A stretch of DNA of 64,000 bases from Euclidia mi. Taxonomy: Eukaryota > Arthropoda > Insecta > Lepidoptera > Erebidae. The stretch is taken from contig OX123187.2 of assembly GCA_944739405.2 (NCBI GenBank), forward strand, positions 80,708,450 to 80,772,449. The letters are read 5' to 3'. This document shows, one piece after another, positions 1 through 10,178 of this stretch. The position numbers and the translations under genes were made by a program. The first letter of the stretch is position 1; the number at the start of each line of letters is the position of its first letter. Below the pieces are notes generated by a model. The model saw only the letters and a list, made by a program, of their open reading frames with translations, was not told the DNA's origin and did not search any database.

Positions 1-1533
1 CAATGCATTCTTATCTTTACCTTTTATAATTATCGTTGTGTCGTCGGCAAACAAAACACAGTCATGGGAAAGGGCTTGTGGGATATCATTGATATATATG
101 AGGAATAGCAAAGGCCCTAGGATACTGCCTTGAGGAACACCAGCATGATTAATTTTAGGTTCCGAGTCAAAGGTTTTAACAACATTACTTATAATATCAT
201 ATTTTGTAATCCTAGTAAATTGTGTTCTATTGTTCAGATATGATAGAAACCAATCCGATGCTGGGCCTCTTATGCCATACTTGTCTAACTTTGTGATCAG
301 CCTTGAATGGTCCACAAAATCAAATGCTTTACTTAGGTCTAATAAGAGCGCACATGTTGGGATTTTGTCATTTATGTTACATATTATTGACTTAACCAAG
401 GTGAAAGCGGCTAATTGAGTTGATCTCTGTTTTCTGAACCCGAATTGCTTCTGTGTTAAAATCTCACTCCTTTCAATAAAGCCTAATAACCTTTTGTACA
501 TAGCTCTTTCGAATATTTTTGATAGCACAGGAGTTATAGCTATAGGTCTATAATTATTCAGATCGGATTTAGACCCCTTTTTATGTAATGGCTTAATAAT
601 TGATAACTTTAGCCTTTCAGGGAAACAACCTTGTTGAAAGGATAAATTAATTATGTGTGCTAACGGATCAGATATTTTTGGAGCAATGCGCTTTAAGATG
701 TCTGCATTGATATTATCATAGCCTGCACATTTCGATTTCTTAAGAGACATTATAATATTAAAAACTTCAGTGGCACTTATGGGGTCCAAAAATATACTAC
801 AGTTATTACTTTTTACACTAAAATCTTTATGACCACTATCATTAGGAAGATTACTATTTTTGACTACATCTATAAAAAAAATATTAAATAAATTAGCTAT
901 ATCTGAGCCACAGGTAAATGTTTTACATTCATGAATTAATCTATCAATATCATGTGCAATTTTAGAGTCGCCTATTTGGCGTTTTACAACATCCCAAGTT
1001 GCTTTGCCCTTGTTTTTTGACTTTTCAATGTATCGCCAATTGCATAAAGACTGTAAATTATTTATGCATTTTTTTAATAATTTAGAATAATTTAAATATT
1101 TATTTTTATTTTCAATTGTCTTATGCATAAAATATTTATACCTTAGGCCGCGTTTTGCTCTACAACTTATTCTGAGCCCTTTTGTTATCCATTTGGGTTT
1201 ACTATCTCTAAAGCTATTCTTTATTCTAATAAGTGGAAAACAAAGTTCATAAAATAGTTTCAATACACTATGAAACTCATTGAAAGCCTCATTTGTATCT
1301 GATAACTTATATATCTCAGAAAATGTAAGAGCATTTATACATTCAACAAATTTCTTAAAGTTGGGTTTGCTAAGATCATATATAGTTGTGAAGTAATGCT
1401 CAGCAGCCTTATCGGATGGATTACTAACATATTCAATAGATTGCGCTGTGTTGTGATCTGATAAGCAGAAATTGTGGGTCTTGCCTTTGGCTGTGGGAAT
1501 GTTACTAAAAATATTGTCTATACATTTTTTTAT
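1..1533 (-). CDS. LINE reverse transcriptase, open at left edge
   Basis: There are 511 codons without a stop, running off the window at position 1. The frame starts just after a TAG at 1534-1536 created by a small frameshift, so the true protein began further upstream in the endonuclease. Visible in order: endonuclease C-terminal SDHN motif (around 1460), a 200-residue linker, NYRPIAI, the QFGFRK segment, the catalytic LLLDLSKAFD block, GVPQGSILGPLLF, and the FADD active-site motif at 40-51. The enzyme copies element RNA at a nicked target site. All catalytic motifs within view are intact and no stop interrupts about 1.5 kb, so this copy looks fairly young. Confidence 0.85.
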   Translation of the reverse strand, partial: MKKCIDNIFSNIPTAKGKTHNFCLSDHNTAQSIEYVSNPSDKAAEHYFTTIYDLSKPNFKKFVECINALTFSEIYKLSDTNEAFNEFHSVLKLFYELCFPLIRIKNSFRDSKPKWITKGLRISCRAKRGLRYKYFMHKTIENKNKYLNYSKLLKKCINNLQSLCNWRYIEKSKNKGKATWDVVKRQIGDSKIAHDIDRLIHECKTFTCGSDIANLFNIFFIDVVKNSNLPNDSGHKDFSVKSNNCSIFLDPISATEVFNIIMSLKKSKCAGYDNINADILKRIAPKISDPLAHIINLSFQQGCFPERLKLSIIKPLHKKGSKSDLNNYRPIAITPVLSKIFERAMYKRLLGFIERSEILTQKQFGFRKQRSTQLAAFTLVKSIICNINDKIPTCALLLDLSKAFDFVDHSRLITKLDKYGIRGPASDWFLSYLNNRTQFTRITKYDIISNVVKTFDSEPKINHAGVPQGSILGPLLFLIYINDIPQALSHDCVLFADDTTIIIKGKDKNAL

Positions 1534-1686
1534 CTAGTTGGCTCCTGAATGTGGTTATGTAACCCATATTTTGACATGAGTTCTAAAAACTCAGTACTAA
1601 TTTTATCTTTAGTCAAAAGATCAATATTAAAGTCTCCACATATCACTATTCTAATTTTCCTAAAGCGAAGTTTATGTAGTGTTTCA

Positions 1687-2142
1687 TTAAGTTTTGAAAA
1701 AAAAAATGTTAATATTAGAGTTTGGGGTACGATAGATACATAAAATAATAAGTTTTAACTGGTGAATTTCCAGACCACAAATTTCAAAATGTCTTTCAAT
1801 GCTTAAGTTGTTTATTTGATTTAAAACCATACATTCAAAATCATTCCTTAGCAAAATACAGGTTCCACCTCTACGTTGCATTTGTCTGCAATAAATAGAA
1901 CCAATGTGCAAGTTGTTTAACTTTAAGAATTGCTCCTCATCCTTCAGTAGAAAATGCTCACTTAAGCATACAGCTATCAAATTATGCTTATACTCATACA
2001 GTTCATTCAAGGCTAAATCTAATTCCTGCATTTTATTCAAGACGCCAGCAATGTTTTGATGTAATATACAAAGTTTATTGTTATTATTCAGCTGATAGTG
2101 TACGAAAAAACTGGTTTTTATTCGTGTCTGCAGATAAATCAC
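1687..2142 (-). pseudogene. LINE endonuclease domain, frameshifted at its end
   Basis: The 151-residue frame carries the exonuclease-endonuclease-phosphatase signatures QNIAG, SEHF, RRGGTCILLR and YRTP. These match the target-nicking domain of LINE ORF2 proteins. The frame then enters a run of ten T and terminates. Removing one T would let it read on into the CGDFN motif (1630-1660) and towards the reverse transcriptase. The start overlaps the preceding frame at 2084-2142. It belongs to the element whose RT lies at 1-1533. Confidence 0.8.
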
Positions 2143-2446
2143 TTACCTTATCTACTGGTGCAAAATAATATGGTATCGTTCCTTTGCGGGGTTTCGATTC
2201 AGAAGAGGCCTTGGACTTAAAATCTTGGGAGTATGACTCAACATAGTATTTTAAATCTTCAAAAATTACTGCAAGACCATGGTTATTGATTACTCCACTG
2301 CGTTTACAAAACATCGTAAAGTCACACACAAGATTTAAATTTGAGCCTACTAACTGTGAATAGTTATGGATATTTATTTCTTGGTACAGTAAATTATTAA
2401 AAGCTTCAATTCTGGACCAATGCCATAGCCAATGTTTATCACGCAA
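2084..2446 (-). pseudogene. N-terminal LINE frame, function unknown
   Basis: This 120-residue frame (starts MRDKHWLWHWSR) precedes and overlaps the endonuclease frame on the same strand by about 59 bases. I recognise no domain. By position it is either the N-terminal extension of ORF2 or the end of an ORF1 in the same element. The overlap with a shifted frame means either a frameshift or a genuine ORF1/ORF2 overlap, which cannot be decided from one copy. Confidence 0.5.
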
Positions 2447-2449
2447 AAA

Positions 2450-2889
2450 ATCAGCTTAAACTTAGCGATCCCTTAAAACATAGTGCGATTTAACGCTTAT
2501 AAAAACATATAAGAAGATGAAACAAATCGAAGCACTTTGAGAAATTTAAAATCACGAGCAAGAGTAGGTAGGCCGAAAAAAACGTGATCGGAGTGCACAA
2601 ATATCAGCAAAACCGGAAGTATTTTAAAAATAAAAGCTTCATCTAGCGTGATATAAAAACTGACGGTTCATCAAATACTAAAAGAAGATGTGATATATGT
2701 ATCCTGCGATGTTTGATAGGTGATCGGGAGTGTAACGAAACACACTACAATCCTTTGAGATAATATCTTTGATATAATTTAAGTTCATTACTTTTGTGCA
2801 CGAGGTAGTGGATCAACCTTTTATATGCTTGAATAACATATACTATTAAAAAGCTATTGTGTTTCACGTGAATAGGCGTTCCGGTATAC
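2450..2889. other. AT-rich DNA, nothing recognised
   Basis: No coding frame, repeat end or RNA gene is visible. The first bases may be 5' UTR of the LINE to the left. Confidence 0.4.
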
Positions 2890-3085
2890 AAATGGTTAAG
2901 GTAAAGAATACAACAAAGTGGCACTTCCCCATTTTATTCCGTTGATATCGTAAGGAGCGACATAGCAAAATGCACGAAGCAAATAGTATCTTTGAGAAGA
3001 GACCGCAAACTCGAAATCAAACCCGATATCGGTCCGTCTGGTTAGCGTGGTGATGAAGGCCAAAGCCTCCCATGGAATCACAATT
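2890..3085 (+). repeat. Degraded copy of repeat V
   Basis: Matches, with many changes, the dispersed repeat seen better at 7693-7836, 8039-8176 and 56346-56582. Shared blocks are the central TATCTTTGAG..GACCGCAAACTC segment, the AAATCAAACCC block and the terminal GGTTAGCGTGGTG block. A short minus-strand frame through it is a shadow. Confidence 0.55.
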
Positions 3086-3750
3086 TTAATATGAAATTAA
3101 GATAGACCTATGTTCATTAGTGCACTGCGAATATCTTGCAATCACGTATATGAATGAAAATTTCACTGCCAAATTCGGTGTCTTTTTGGCCGACTACGGC
3201 GAAGCCAAAAATTAAGTGTTATGTTATTAGAAATTATCACTGAAAACACGAAATGAATTTTCATTTCAACGCTGATGATTCTTGTGTAACTTTAATCAAG
3301 TGCCCAATTCAACACCGTAAGGTCACCTAAGCGGAAGGTTTATAATAGTAGTACCGTAATGGTCGTACCTTGTCCAATAACACAAGGATATCGTCCCAAG
3401 CAACTCAAACTGACACATCTCCTTGGATAAAGTTTAAACTTTGAATTTCACAGGCGTACAGCTGACAGCCATTACAGTAAGTAAGTATTGAAAGAGACTG
3501 AGTGAGTTGGATGTTTGTCGGTAAGTATCATAATATCTATAGAACGTTTGAAAGCTCTGAAAGAGGTAGAAGCCATCTTGCATAACTTTTAGCAGTGTAA
3601 ATAGTATAGCATTGTATTTGGAATTGAATGGTCGTAAACTAGAATCCCCATCGATTTTTTTAAATAAAGGTCATGACTGTGTCGTGAAGACCTTCCTGGG
3701 CGAACAATTTCCGTCATAAACCCTTCAAAATATTTTTCAATTTTGCTTTA
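3086..3750. other. No recognised feature
   Basis: AT-rich with scattered stops in all frames. No terminal repeats or promoter-like motifs were found. Confidence 0.4.
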
Positions 3751-3840
3751 GAGGCAGCGATAGCCGACTATAGAGACCGCCAAACTGCTACTCCTTCTGC
3801 GTAACGGTCTGTCTCGGGTTTGAATCCACGGTGCGCATAC
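3751..3840 (+). repeat. SINE S4 head fragment (tRNA-like)
   Basis: GCAGCGATAGCC (A-box side) and GGGTTTGAATCCACGG (B-box side) match the tRNA-like head of the full S4 SINE at 60606-60975. The body is missing or unrecognisable. Confidence 0.6.
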
Positions 3841-4284
3841 ACGGAAAATACATACATGGCTGATGATGACTTATCCATTCAATGTCATATGGTCGCCAAC
3901 TCGTAAAAAATAGTACAGCGCAACGGTAGCGACATCAATAGAAAGTGATAAAAACAATTAAAGGAACTTCATAAAAGCTTAAGTCTTGAACGTGTACGAG
4001 ACAAATTAAATCTCCAAGGCACAATCCGTACAGTAGTCAACACAAGTTCTGCACCTCCAGTTGAGGGCGTCCAGTGAGAGCGATGTAAACTTGTTTGGAG
4101 CACGTACCTGGCCGACCACGCAGTTAAGTGGACTCTACTGAAGACTCAAGTCATTGTATAGAATGTTTTATAAAAAGATTTTATTTTTATCTTTAAGTTC
4201 AAAACAGTGAACAAAACTGGGTGAAAGGTGTATTGTTGTAAGGTCTGTGTAGTGTAATAAAGAGGGTTCACTCCCACTCAGTAA
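3841..4284. other. No recognised feature
   Basis: Non-coding sequence between two repeat fragments, with no identifiable ends. Confidence 0.35.
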
Positions 4285-4505
4285 CGCTCATTGCGAGGCT
4301 TAGCTTGCCTTTCGTAATTGGTCGGCAAAGTCAAGCAACATTTGCACAGGTCGCCTCTTGGATGAGAAACCGCGTGAGGCATTTACATCAGAGCGTTACT
4401 GTGCTTCGGAGGGCACAAAAAGCTGTCGCACCCGGTTCTTGGATCAGGACAAGAATGTGTTCGAAGCCTTCGGGCGGTCCGAAAATTCCGACACCAGCGT
4501 TGACC
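4285..4505 (+). repeat. 5S-rRNA-like SINE remnant
   Basis: Contains GCAAAGTCAAGCAAC and CTCTTGGATGAGAAACCGC, which line up with the internal control region of 5S rRNA (AAGTTAAGC and GGATGGGTGACC). GCTTCGGAGGGCAC follows. A second copy is on the minus strand at 44765-44890 and preserves TTGGATGGGTGACC better. The short frame across it is not a gene. Derivation from 5S is an inference from these blocks. Confidence 0.45.
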
Positions 4506-4516
4506 ACACACTATAA

Positions 4517-5254
4517 TCCCTACTAATATTATAAATTTGAAAGTGTGTATGTATGTATGTATGTATGTATGTTCCGTTTTCACGCTAAAACGGCTGAACC
4601 GATTTTGTTGAAATTTAATACAGAGATATATTGGACCATGGAGACGGACATAGGCTACCATAACCTGCAAAAAATAAACTGGGAGGGATTGTAGGGAGGG
4701 TAGAAGTTTGTACGGCACAAATTTACCTCTTGGAAGTAAGAACGCATGCGCTAATAATTGAGTGTTGCGCATGTGCTAACATATCTGTCAGTACTGTCAC
4801 GTCATACATAATGTCATATTGTGCACGTTGAAAAACCAGCCAGTTACATTCAGTACAGCCAAAGAGGTTTGATTACTAATAAAACATTCGAAATACTAAA
4901 ATACTTTTGCCCCGACCTATTACATAAAATTGTTCGCATATAATAAGCTTAAATGGTTGAAACGATTTTCCCTACTCCCTAATATTAAAAATGCGAAAAT
5001 TTTTACAGAGATATATTGAACATGTATTAGAACATGGCTTTGACATTTGACTGTATGCAAGGTGATGTTATTATGTACCTTTCAGTAGATAACGGTAGGT
5101 AATGTCATGGATACTGTCCGAGTTACTTTGTACTCCATAGAGTTTCTGAAGTCTTTAGAATAATCAGGAGTGTCTTCACACATCTTGAGACTGAAAGTAG
5201 ATTTGTGTTAGGTACCCCGAATTTAACGCGCGCGAAGCGGCGGGCAAAAGCTAG
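4517..5254 (+). mobile_element. Non-autonomous Helitron-like element, complete
   Basis: Starts TCCCTACTAATATTATAAA preceded by A, and ends GCGGGCAAAAGCTAG followed by T. That is the Helitron pattern: 5' TC, 3' CTAG, insertion between A and T. A GC-rich palindromic stretch (GCGCGCGAAGCGGCGGGC) lies just before CTAG, as expected for the 3' hairpin. It carries a (GTAT)n run at 4546-4572 and no protein. A second copy, broken by insertions, is 9219-13214 (minus). Comparing the two defines what was inserted there. Confidence 0.8.
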
Positions 5255-5569
5255 TATAATATATCACGAAAAAAAGAAAAGACTCTTCCACTATTCAAAA
5301 AATTATCTTTGCTTAATCTAAATATCATATAAATCCACCCAATATTTAATACACATTTACGAAGTTTTCTTTCTCATACAAAAAATATTTAATAAAAATT
5401 CGTACATCGAAAATTTTCTATTAATATATATTAATAATTTCGTCTAGGGATACGGTATACTCGATCGAAACCTTACCTTAAAAATAAAGATTTCGACAAC
5501 ATATATCCAGAGAATTCGGATTGTCGAGTATTTGTTAAATTCTAATCAGACTGACAAACAAATCGCAAT
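5255..5569. other. AT-rich DNA, nothing recognised
   Basis: Highly AT-rich with no frames or repeat ends. Confidence 0.4.
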
Positions 5570-5766
5570 CTCTATATTGACCACTCTAGCGAAACGTCAC
5601 TGTCACCGGATAACATGTTGAGTAGTAAAAGTATGTAGTTTCTATTTGTAAATACTTCTTGCAGTTATATTTCTTATTGCTGTAAACAGTTAAAACGACA
5701 ATTATTATTGAAGTAGGAGATTTGTGACTCCGAATTTTCGCGAGCAAAGCTGCGGGTAAAAGCTCG
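5570..5766 (+). repeat. Helitron-like 3' end remnant
   Basis: Ends CGCGAGCAAAGCTGCGGGTAAAAGCTCG, a mutated version of the hairpin plus CTAG terminus seen at 5230-5254. The left limit is a guess. Confidence 0.4.
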
Positions 5767-6506
5767 TTAACAATAAACCCGCAACATTCAAACGAGACAG
5801 TTTTATGCATTGCATAAACACTGCCAGTCTTGCCAACGCGGTTCCACAAAAACTCTATGGTATTAAAAGGCGTAATGCACTTTCATTATAAACATCGCAC
5901 ATATTTTTTGCACTAATGAGAAATGTTATACACGATGCAACGACATGCATCATGCAACTTCGGAAAGGAATTTTAATTTTATAAAACATTATGAAATGTT
6001 GTACTGCATTCTGTTGCTTAACGCGCACCATGTGAAATTTTCGCTTTCCTCGGGATTTAGAATAAACCCAATATTATTTCTTCTTGGAATTATTTTAACG
6101 TAGCGTTCTCGGGTATAATATCTTACAAATATTTTAAATGTGAAAGTGTATGGGTTAAAAGAGAACCATCTTAAATCTATTAAATGATGTAGTATATACC
6201 ATTAATGAGCATCATCATAATACGCGATTTGTTAAAAGAAGATGATATTAATTTTATTGAATCTATACAAAATGTTAGTAATGAAGCTGAAAAGTTAGGA
6301 ATGACTGAGCGTCTTTTTTTTTAAATATGATAAAATCTATGATTATTGCTTGAAGCAAAAGTTAAAGATTGAATTTTATTATGGCTGGGGCAAGCGATAC
6401 AATGGGACACTGTGGGTTAATGGATGAATAGTGCAAGTGAAACCGCAGGGAACAGATAACAGCTTAATGAAATAGAAAAGGGAACAGAAAGAATAACATA
6501 AGTTCA
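5767..6506. other. No recognised feature
   Basis: AT-rich. At 6116-6160 a stretch resembling a Helitron-like 5' end (AATATCTTACAAATATTTTAAATG) is visible but too decayed to call. Confidence 0.35.
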
Positions 6507-6760
6507 CGCCTTTATCCCCGGAAGGGTTGGGTTAGAGGAGTATTACACACCCACATTTCGCCAGTTATATTTCGATCCCAATGTAATAGCGGGCGAAGCT
6601 ATTGCCATCTACCGGGCACATAGTTAAGCGAGTGATAATACATATTTTTAATATAGACATAAGTACGAAAAGTCAGAGGTACGGAGTACCTGGGAATAGA
6701 ACACGAGACCATCGTGTCAGCAGTTCGTTACGTACACCACTAGGCTATCGCCGCTTTAAG
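6507..6760 (-). mobile_element. tRNA-derived SINE (S1 type)
   Basis: On the minus strand it runs from a tRNA-like head (GCGATAGCCTAGTGGTGTACG, then a degraded B box GTTCTATTCCC) through the shared body (CTGGCGAAATGTGGGTGTG) to the tail ACCCTTCCGGGGATAAAGGCGTG. A Pol III promoter is implied by the tRNA-like head. The tail matches the end of the LINE at 32616-34985. Confidence 0.7.
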
Positions 6761-6979
6761 GAAGGCAGAATTCTTTCATCTTTTTGCTCATGATCTAAGA
6801 AGTGGAGATAGTTGCTAGGCGTTTTCATTGAATTTAACATTGTACAAGCCATTTGAACGAGAATGAATGCTGGTTAAGAAATGCCTGTTAGGAACACATT
6901 TACATCGGTCAGTAACGCAAGAATTTTATATATTTACAGCATTTTTGTTTGATTATTTTTCATAGAACTATCTCCATTG

Positions 6980-7095
6980 TCCTGTCGGCAAGAGTGTTAC
7001 TGAGCTGCCGAATTTTCAGTAGCAGCACGCAGTTTGGCAATGTGCCCGGTAACTCTGCCTACCCCTTCGGGGATACAGGCGTGACGATATAAAAA
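6980..7095 (+). repeat. Internally deleted S1 SINE
   Basis: GAATTTTCAGTAGCAGCACG..AATGTGCCCGGTA joins directly to CTCTGCCTACCCCTTCGGGG and AGGCGTGACGATA. The middle of the body present in the 8177-8442 copy is missing. Confidence 0.65.
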
Positions 7096-7396
7096 TAAAA
7101 TAGCTATAAAAACTTCAGGAAATACTTGTTACAACCAAAATAGTACCTTATCTTACTCAAGTCGTATTCAGTTTTCTACATTCCAAGCACGTACGTATCT
7201 GTATGCAATAAATCAAACATAGCATAATACACGAGTGCTTTACACTGACACATGCATCAGCTTAAGTGGTTTGTAGTAGGGTTGTTGAGGATGTATAAAT
7301 GAGGAAGAGGATGAGGAATTATAACTTTTAAATTATGAGGATGAGAATGGGGATTTTACAAAGAGGAAGAGGATGCGGATGAGAAAGAAAACTTAC

Positions 7397-7607
7397 ATAC
7401 ACACAACTGTGCGGCATGAATAAATCTACTAAAGCCTATCCCCTCTACAAAATTAAAAGGCAAATCCTGAATGGCTAGCATTTCACATATTAAATTATCC
7501 AGTTTGCGGCTTTTCTCATGGGATGAATCCCAGTATTGATTCATCTGTATTGCCTCCTGTAACGACATCTGCCTCTTAACTTGTTGGAGCGGAGTCTCTT
7601 CCGTCAC
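7397..7607 (-). pseudogene. hAT transposase fragment (N-terminal region)
   Basis: On the minus strand a frame reads through KLDNLICEMLAIQDLPF and NFVEGIGFSRF. This is the conserved segment between the BED zinc finger and catalytic core of hAT transposases (D/Q-PF-xx-VE-x-xGF). No BED finger or catalytic DDE residues remain. The frame ends by running into TATGTAAGTTTTC, which would serve as a splice donor, and then into the GAGGAT array. The transposase would cut and paste the element by binding its ends. This copy cannot encode it. Confidence 0.7.
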
Positions 7608-7692
7608 CTTGCGTTTCGATTTACTCGATTAATACGATTTATTTTCGTGTGAAACAAGTGACACCAATTCCTCATGAATTCCTCATTAGATG

Positions 7693-7836
7693 GAGATTAG
7701 CCGTGTGGTTGACGGCATAGAATACAAGTGTCACCACCCCCTATCTTCCCGTGGGTGTCGTAAATGGCGACTAAGGGATAACACGATGCAAATACCATCT
7801 TTGCGTAGAGACGGAAAACTCGAAATCAAACCCTAT
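7693..7836 (+). repeat. Repeat V, copy inside hAT
   Basis: GTGTGGTTGACGGCATAG through to AAATCAAACCCTAT, almost identical to the copy at 8039-8176. Both copies stop at the same CCCTAT position. Confidence 0.7.
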
Positions 7837-8038
7837 TATGATCCCTTATTTTGATTATGGGTTACTTATTAATTTAAAGATCAAAAAGAAAAATGTATTG
7901 TTACCTATAATTATTAATGTTTTTTTTTATATTTGTACACCATGTATGGTCAAACATGTCGATTCTTTTTATAATTTGAACTAAATATTTAGATATAATG
8001 TATAATATTATGATATATGAGATCATAATAATATGATG

Positions 8039-8176
8039 CCGTGTGGTTGACGGCATAGAATACAAGTGTCAGCACCCCCTATCTTCCCGTGGGTGTCGTA
8101 AGAGGCGACTAAGGGATAACACGATGCAAATACCATCTTTGGGTAGAGACGGAAAACTCGACATCAAACCCTATGC
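8039..8176 (+). repeat. Repeat V, second copy inside hAT
   Basis: Near-identical to 7693-7836 and separated from it by about 200 bases of AT-rich DNA. That DNA begins TATTATGATC and closes with the inverted GATCATAATA, suggesting a small inserted element plus local duplication. Confidence 0.7.
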
Positions 8177-8442
8177 GACTGCCTCGTTGGTCTCGCGGCA
8201 TAAATGTGCGCGTGGGATTGGGAGGTCCCGAGTTCGATTTCTTGGTCGGACAGTGTTATTGGGTTTTTCTGGCACGAAATTCTCAGTAGCAGCACGGAGT
8301 CTGGAAATGTGCCCGGTACGGCAATAGGCTCGCCCCTTATTACGTGGGACTAAAGTATATCTGGCGAAAAGTGGGTGTAGAAATACACTTCTGCCTACCC
8401 CTTCGGGGATAAAAGGCGTGACGATATGTATGTATGTATGTA
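8177..8442 (+). mobile_element. tRNA-derived SINE (S1), near full length
   Basis: Head GCCTCGTTGGTCTCGCGGC with B-box region GAGTTCGATTTC. Body ATTCTCAGTAGCAGCACGG, then AATAGGCTCGCCCC and CTGGCGAAAAGTGGGTG. Tail CTGCCTACCCCTTCGGGG, GGCGTGACGATA and (TATG)n. It sits between repeat V and the right-hand GAGGAT array of the hAT element. Confidence 0.8.
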
Positions 8443-8534
8443 TGGAGGATGCGGAAGCGGATGAGGAATTTTTATATTTTAATTTTAGAGGATGAGGATG
8501 AGGAAGAGGAATCCTCATCAACCCTAGTTTGTAG

Positions 8535-9218
8535 TACTAACTGTTGCAGTGGTTTTGTGTTTGAGAATTTTAATAGAAAATGTTTGTTTGTTGGGATTAT
8601 GACACAGTTTGCTATATTTCTCACGCTGTGGCAGGTGTCATGTTTCGTGCTTGAAAACAAAACTTAATACATGCATACAGTAATACAATAGCAAAATTAA
8701 ATTTTGTTCTACCAATAGGAATAGAAGTTTCTGGTTATGACCGTGATTTACTTTTGAAATCTGATCTTATTTATGTACATGGGTTCATAAAAATGTTAGG
8801 GAATCAGTTTTAATCTATGTATATTGATGTCTAAAATAACTTTTTATTACTTACTTTAATTATTTTATTAAAAGTAAACGACAAATCCAAAATAACCCTA
8901 TAATTTAATTTTGAGGTTTGACGTTTAATCTAATTAAGAACATTTTTTTAGAAACGAGAGAGAAAAAAAAAATTGCGTTCTACCTAGTATAAAAATGAAT
9001 TCAAACCTCAGTGGGTAAGTAAGATTCGCAATTGCGAACTGTTATCCCCGTAAAGACATAAGGAAATTAGTTAACCCTTGGGCCGTGTTTTACAAGTTTT
9101 TTGTTTATTTTATTTTATAAAAAAGACAAGTTCCAGCCTAGGCATACACCACGGGATGCATGTAGTGGGATTGTGGTGGCTCCTTTCTTGAAAAAGGCGA
9201 CAGACCTTTATTGAAGAA
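8535..9218. other. AT-rich DNA, nothing recognised
   Basis: No coding or repeat structure. 9120-9215 is less AT-rich but unassigned. Confidence 0.4.
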
Positions 9219-9659
9219 CTAGCTTCTGCCCGCGGCTTCGCGCGCGTTAAATTCAAGGTAACACAAATCTACTTTCAGTCTCAATTTGTGTGAAGACACT
9301 CTTGATTACTCTAAAGACTTCAGAAATAATATAGTGTACCCAGTAACTCGGTCAGTATCCATGACTTTATATGCCGAAAGGTACATAATAACATCACCTT
9401 GCATACAGACAAATGTCAAAGCCATATTCAAATACATGTCCAATATAATTATTGTGACGGCCGGTGTCATGTCAAGCTGTCATCACTACGGTTGCCAAGG
9501 ACTACTGACGTCTACACGACAAACTAGCCGGTCGTCAAACACAATAATTAGCAAAGAGGTTTGAAGACTAATTTGTTATTTGGAAATGGCAGTTTTTAGT
9601 TTGATGACGTATACACTCTGTCAAGTGTGTGCCAAATTCACCAGTCATTGACAACAAGG

Positions 9660-9727
9660 CGATGGCCGTGCGGACAACACATTCCGTTTACGTTCTGAGG
9701 GCGTGGGTTCAAATCCCAGTCATAACA
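9660..9727 (+). repeat. tRNA-like Pol III promoter module in the 5' LTR
   Basis: GATGGCCGTGCGGACAACAC resembles an A box and GGGTTCAAATCCC is a near-consensus B box, about 30 bases apart. The same module is in the 3' LTR at 11862-11929. It looks like a tRNA or SINE head carried as part of the LTR. There is no sign of an intact tRNA gene (no paired acceptor stem). Confidence 0.55.
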
Positions 9728-9732
9728 GTTAT

Positions 9733-10022
9733 TTCCGGGAAATTTCGAAACGGTTAATCGACGTCTCACGTGACCAGAAGGCTGGTTTATTCTTTGCTCA
9801 GAGAATCAGCATTGCCATCCAGCGTGGCAATGCTGCCAGCCTTCTGGGCACGTTACCCGATGACATTGATGCGGAGGCATTTTACGACGCCTAAACCATG
9901 TAAATATTTTCAGTTTCTAAATTTGTTTTTAAGGTTTTTATATTAGATTAGATTACATTAAGCTTCTTATAAATTATGTTACTTAATACAAAATGAAATA
10001 AAAAAAATATTTAATAATGAAA
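9733..10022 (+). mobile_element. 5'-truncated LINE 3' end inserted in the LTR
   Basis: Flanked by a direct repeat AGTTAT (9727-9732, 10023-10028), with the empty site preserved in the 3' LTR. It encodes the last ~60 residues of a non-LTR pol protein (SRDQKAG, QRISIAIQRGNAASLLGTLP, stop at 9892) followed by an A-rich 3' UTR. Such a C-terminus is familiar from insect LINE pol proteins. I cannot fix the clade. Confidence 0.7.
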
Positions 10023-10178
10023 GTTATGTGGATTATGGTTTTTATGAAATTTGGAAAATGTTTATGAATATTTGGCAAATATTTAAAAAAGGATTATTTA
10101 AATATTTCGAATAAAAATTAGAAAATTCTAGAAAGTTAAGGAAGGAATGGAAAGGTTAAAAAGAGACAGGTTATTTAA

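Larger units (their letters stand above)
1..2446 (-). mobile_element. Non-LTR retrotransposon (CR1/Jockey-like), 3' part outside window
   Basis: Read on the minus strand this is an N-terminal segment, then an apurinic/apyrimidinic-type endonuclease, then a reverse transcriptase, the normal LINE order. Coding sequence is nearly continuous. The breaks I see are the frame change between the two N-terminal frames, a 1-base gain in a run of ten T (around 1700) and a 1-base loss near 1534. The 3' end and tail lie left of position 1. A 3'-end fragment of similar type is at 24120-24848 (minus). Clade assignment is by motif style and is uncertain. Confidence 0.85.
7277..8526 (-). mobile_element. hAT DNA transposon remnant with 8-bp target duplication
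   Basis: Ends are inverted repeats: TAGGGTTGTTGAGGAT at the left, and ATCCTCATCAACCCTA at the right. They are flanked by a perfect 8-bp duplication GTTTGTAG (7269-7276 and 8527-8534), the hAT hallmark. Both ends carry arrays of GAGGAT/GAGGAA units (7287-7384 and 8443-8515) that look like subterminal transposase-binding repeats. Inside are a hAT transposase fragment (7397-7607), two copies of repeat V and an S1 SINE. The strand given is that of the transposase fragment. Confidence 0.85.

Noticed and set aside
8043..8327. 94-codon plus-strand frame and the 116-codon minus frame at 8171-8521
   Set aside because: Both cross the junction of repeat V and an S1 SINE, and neither resembles a protein.
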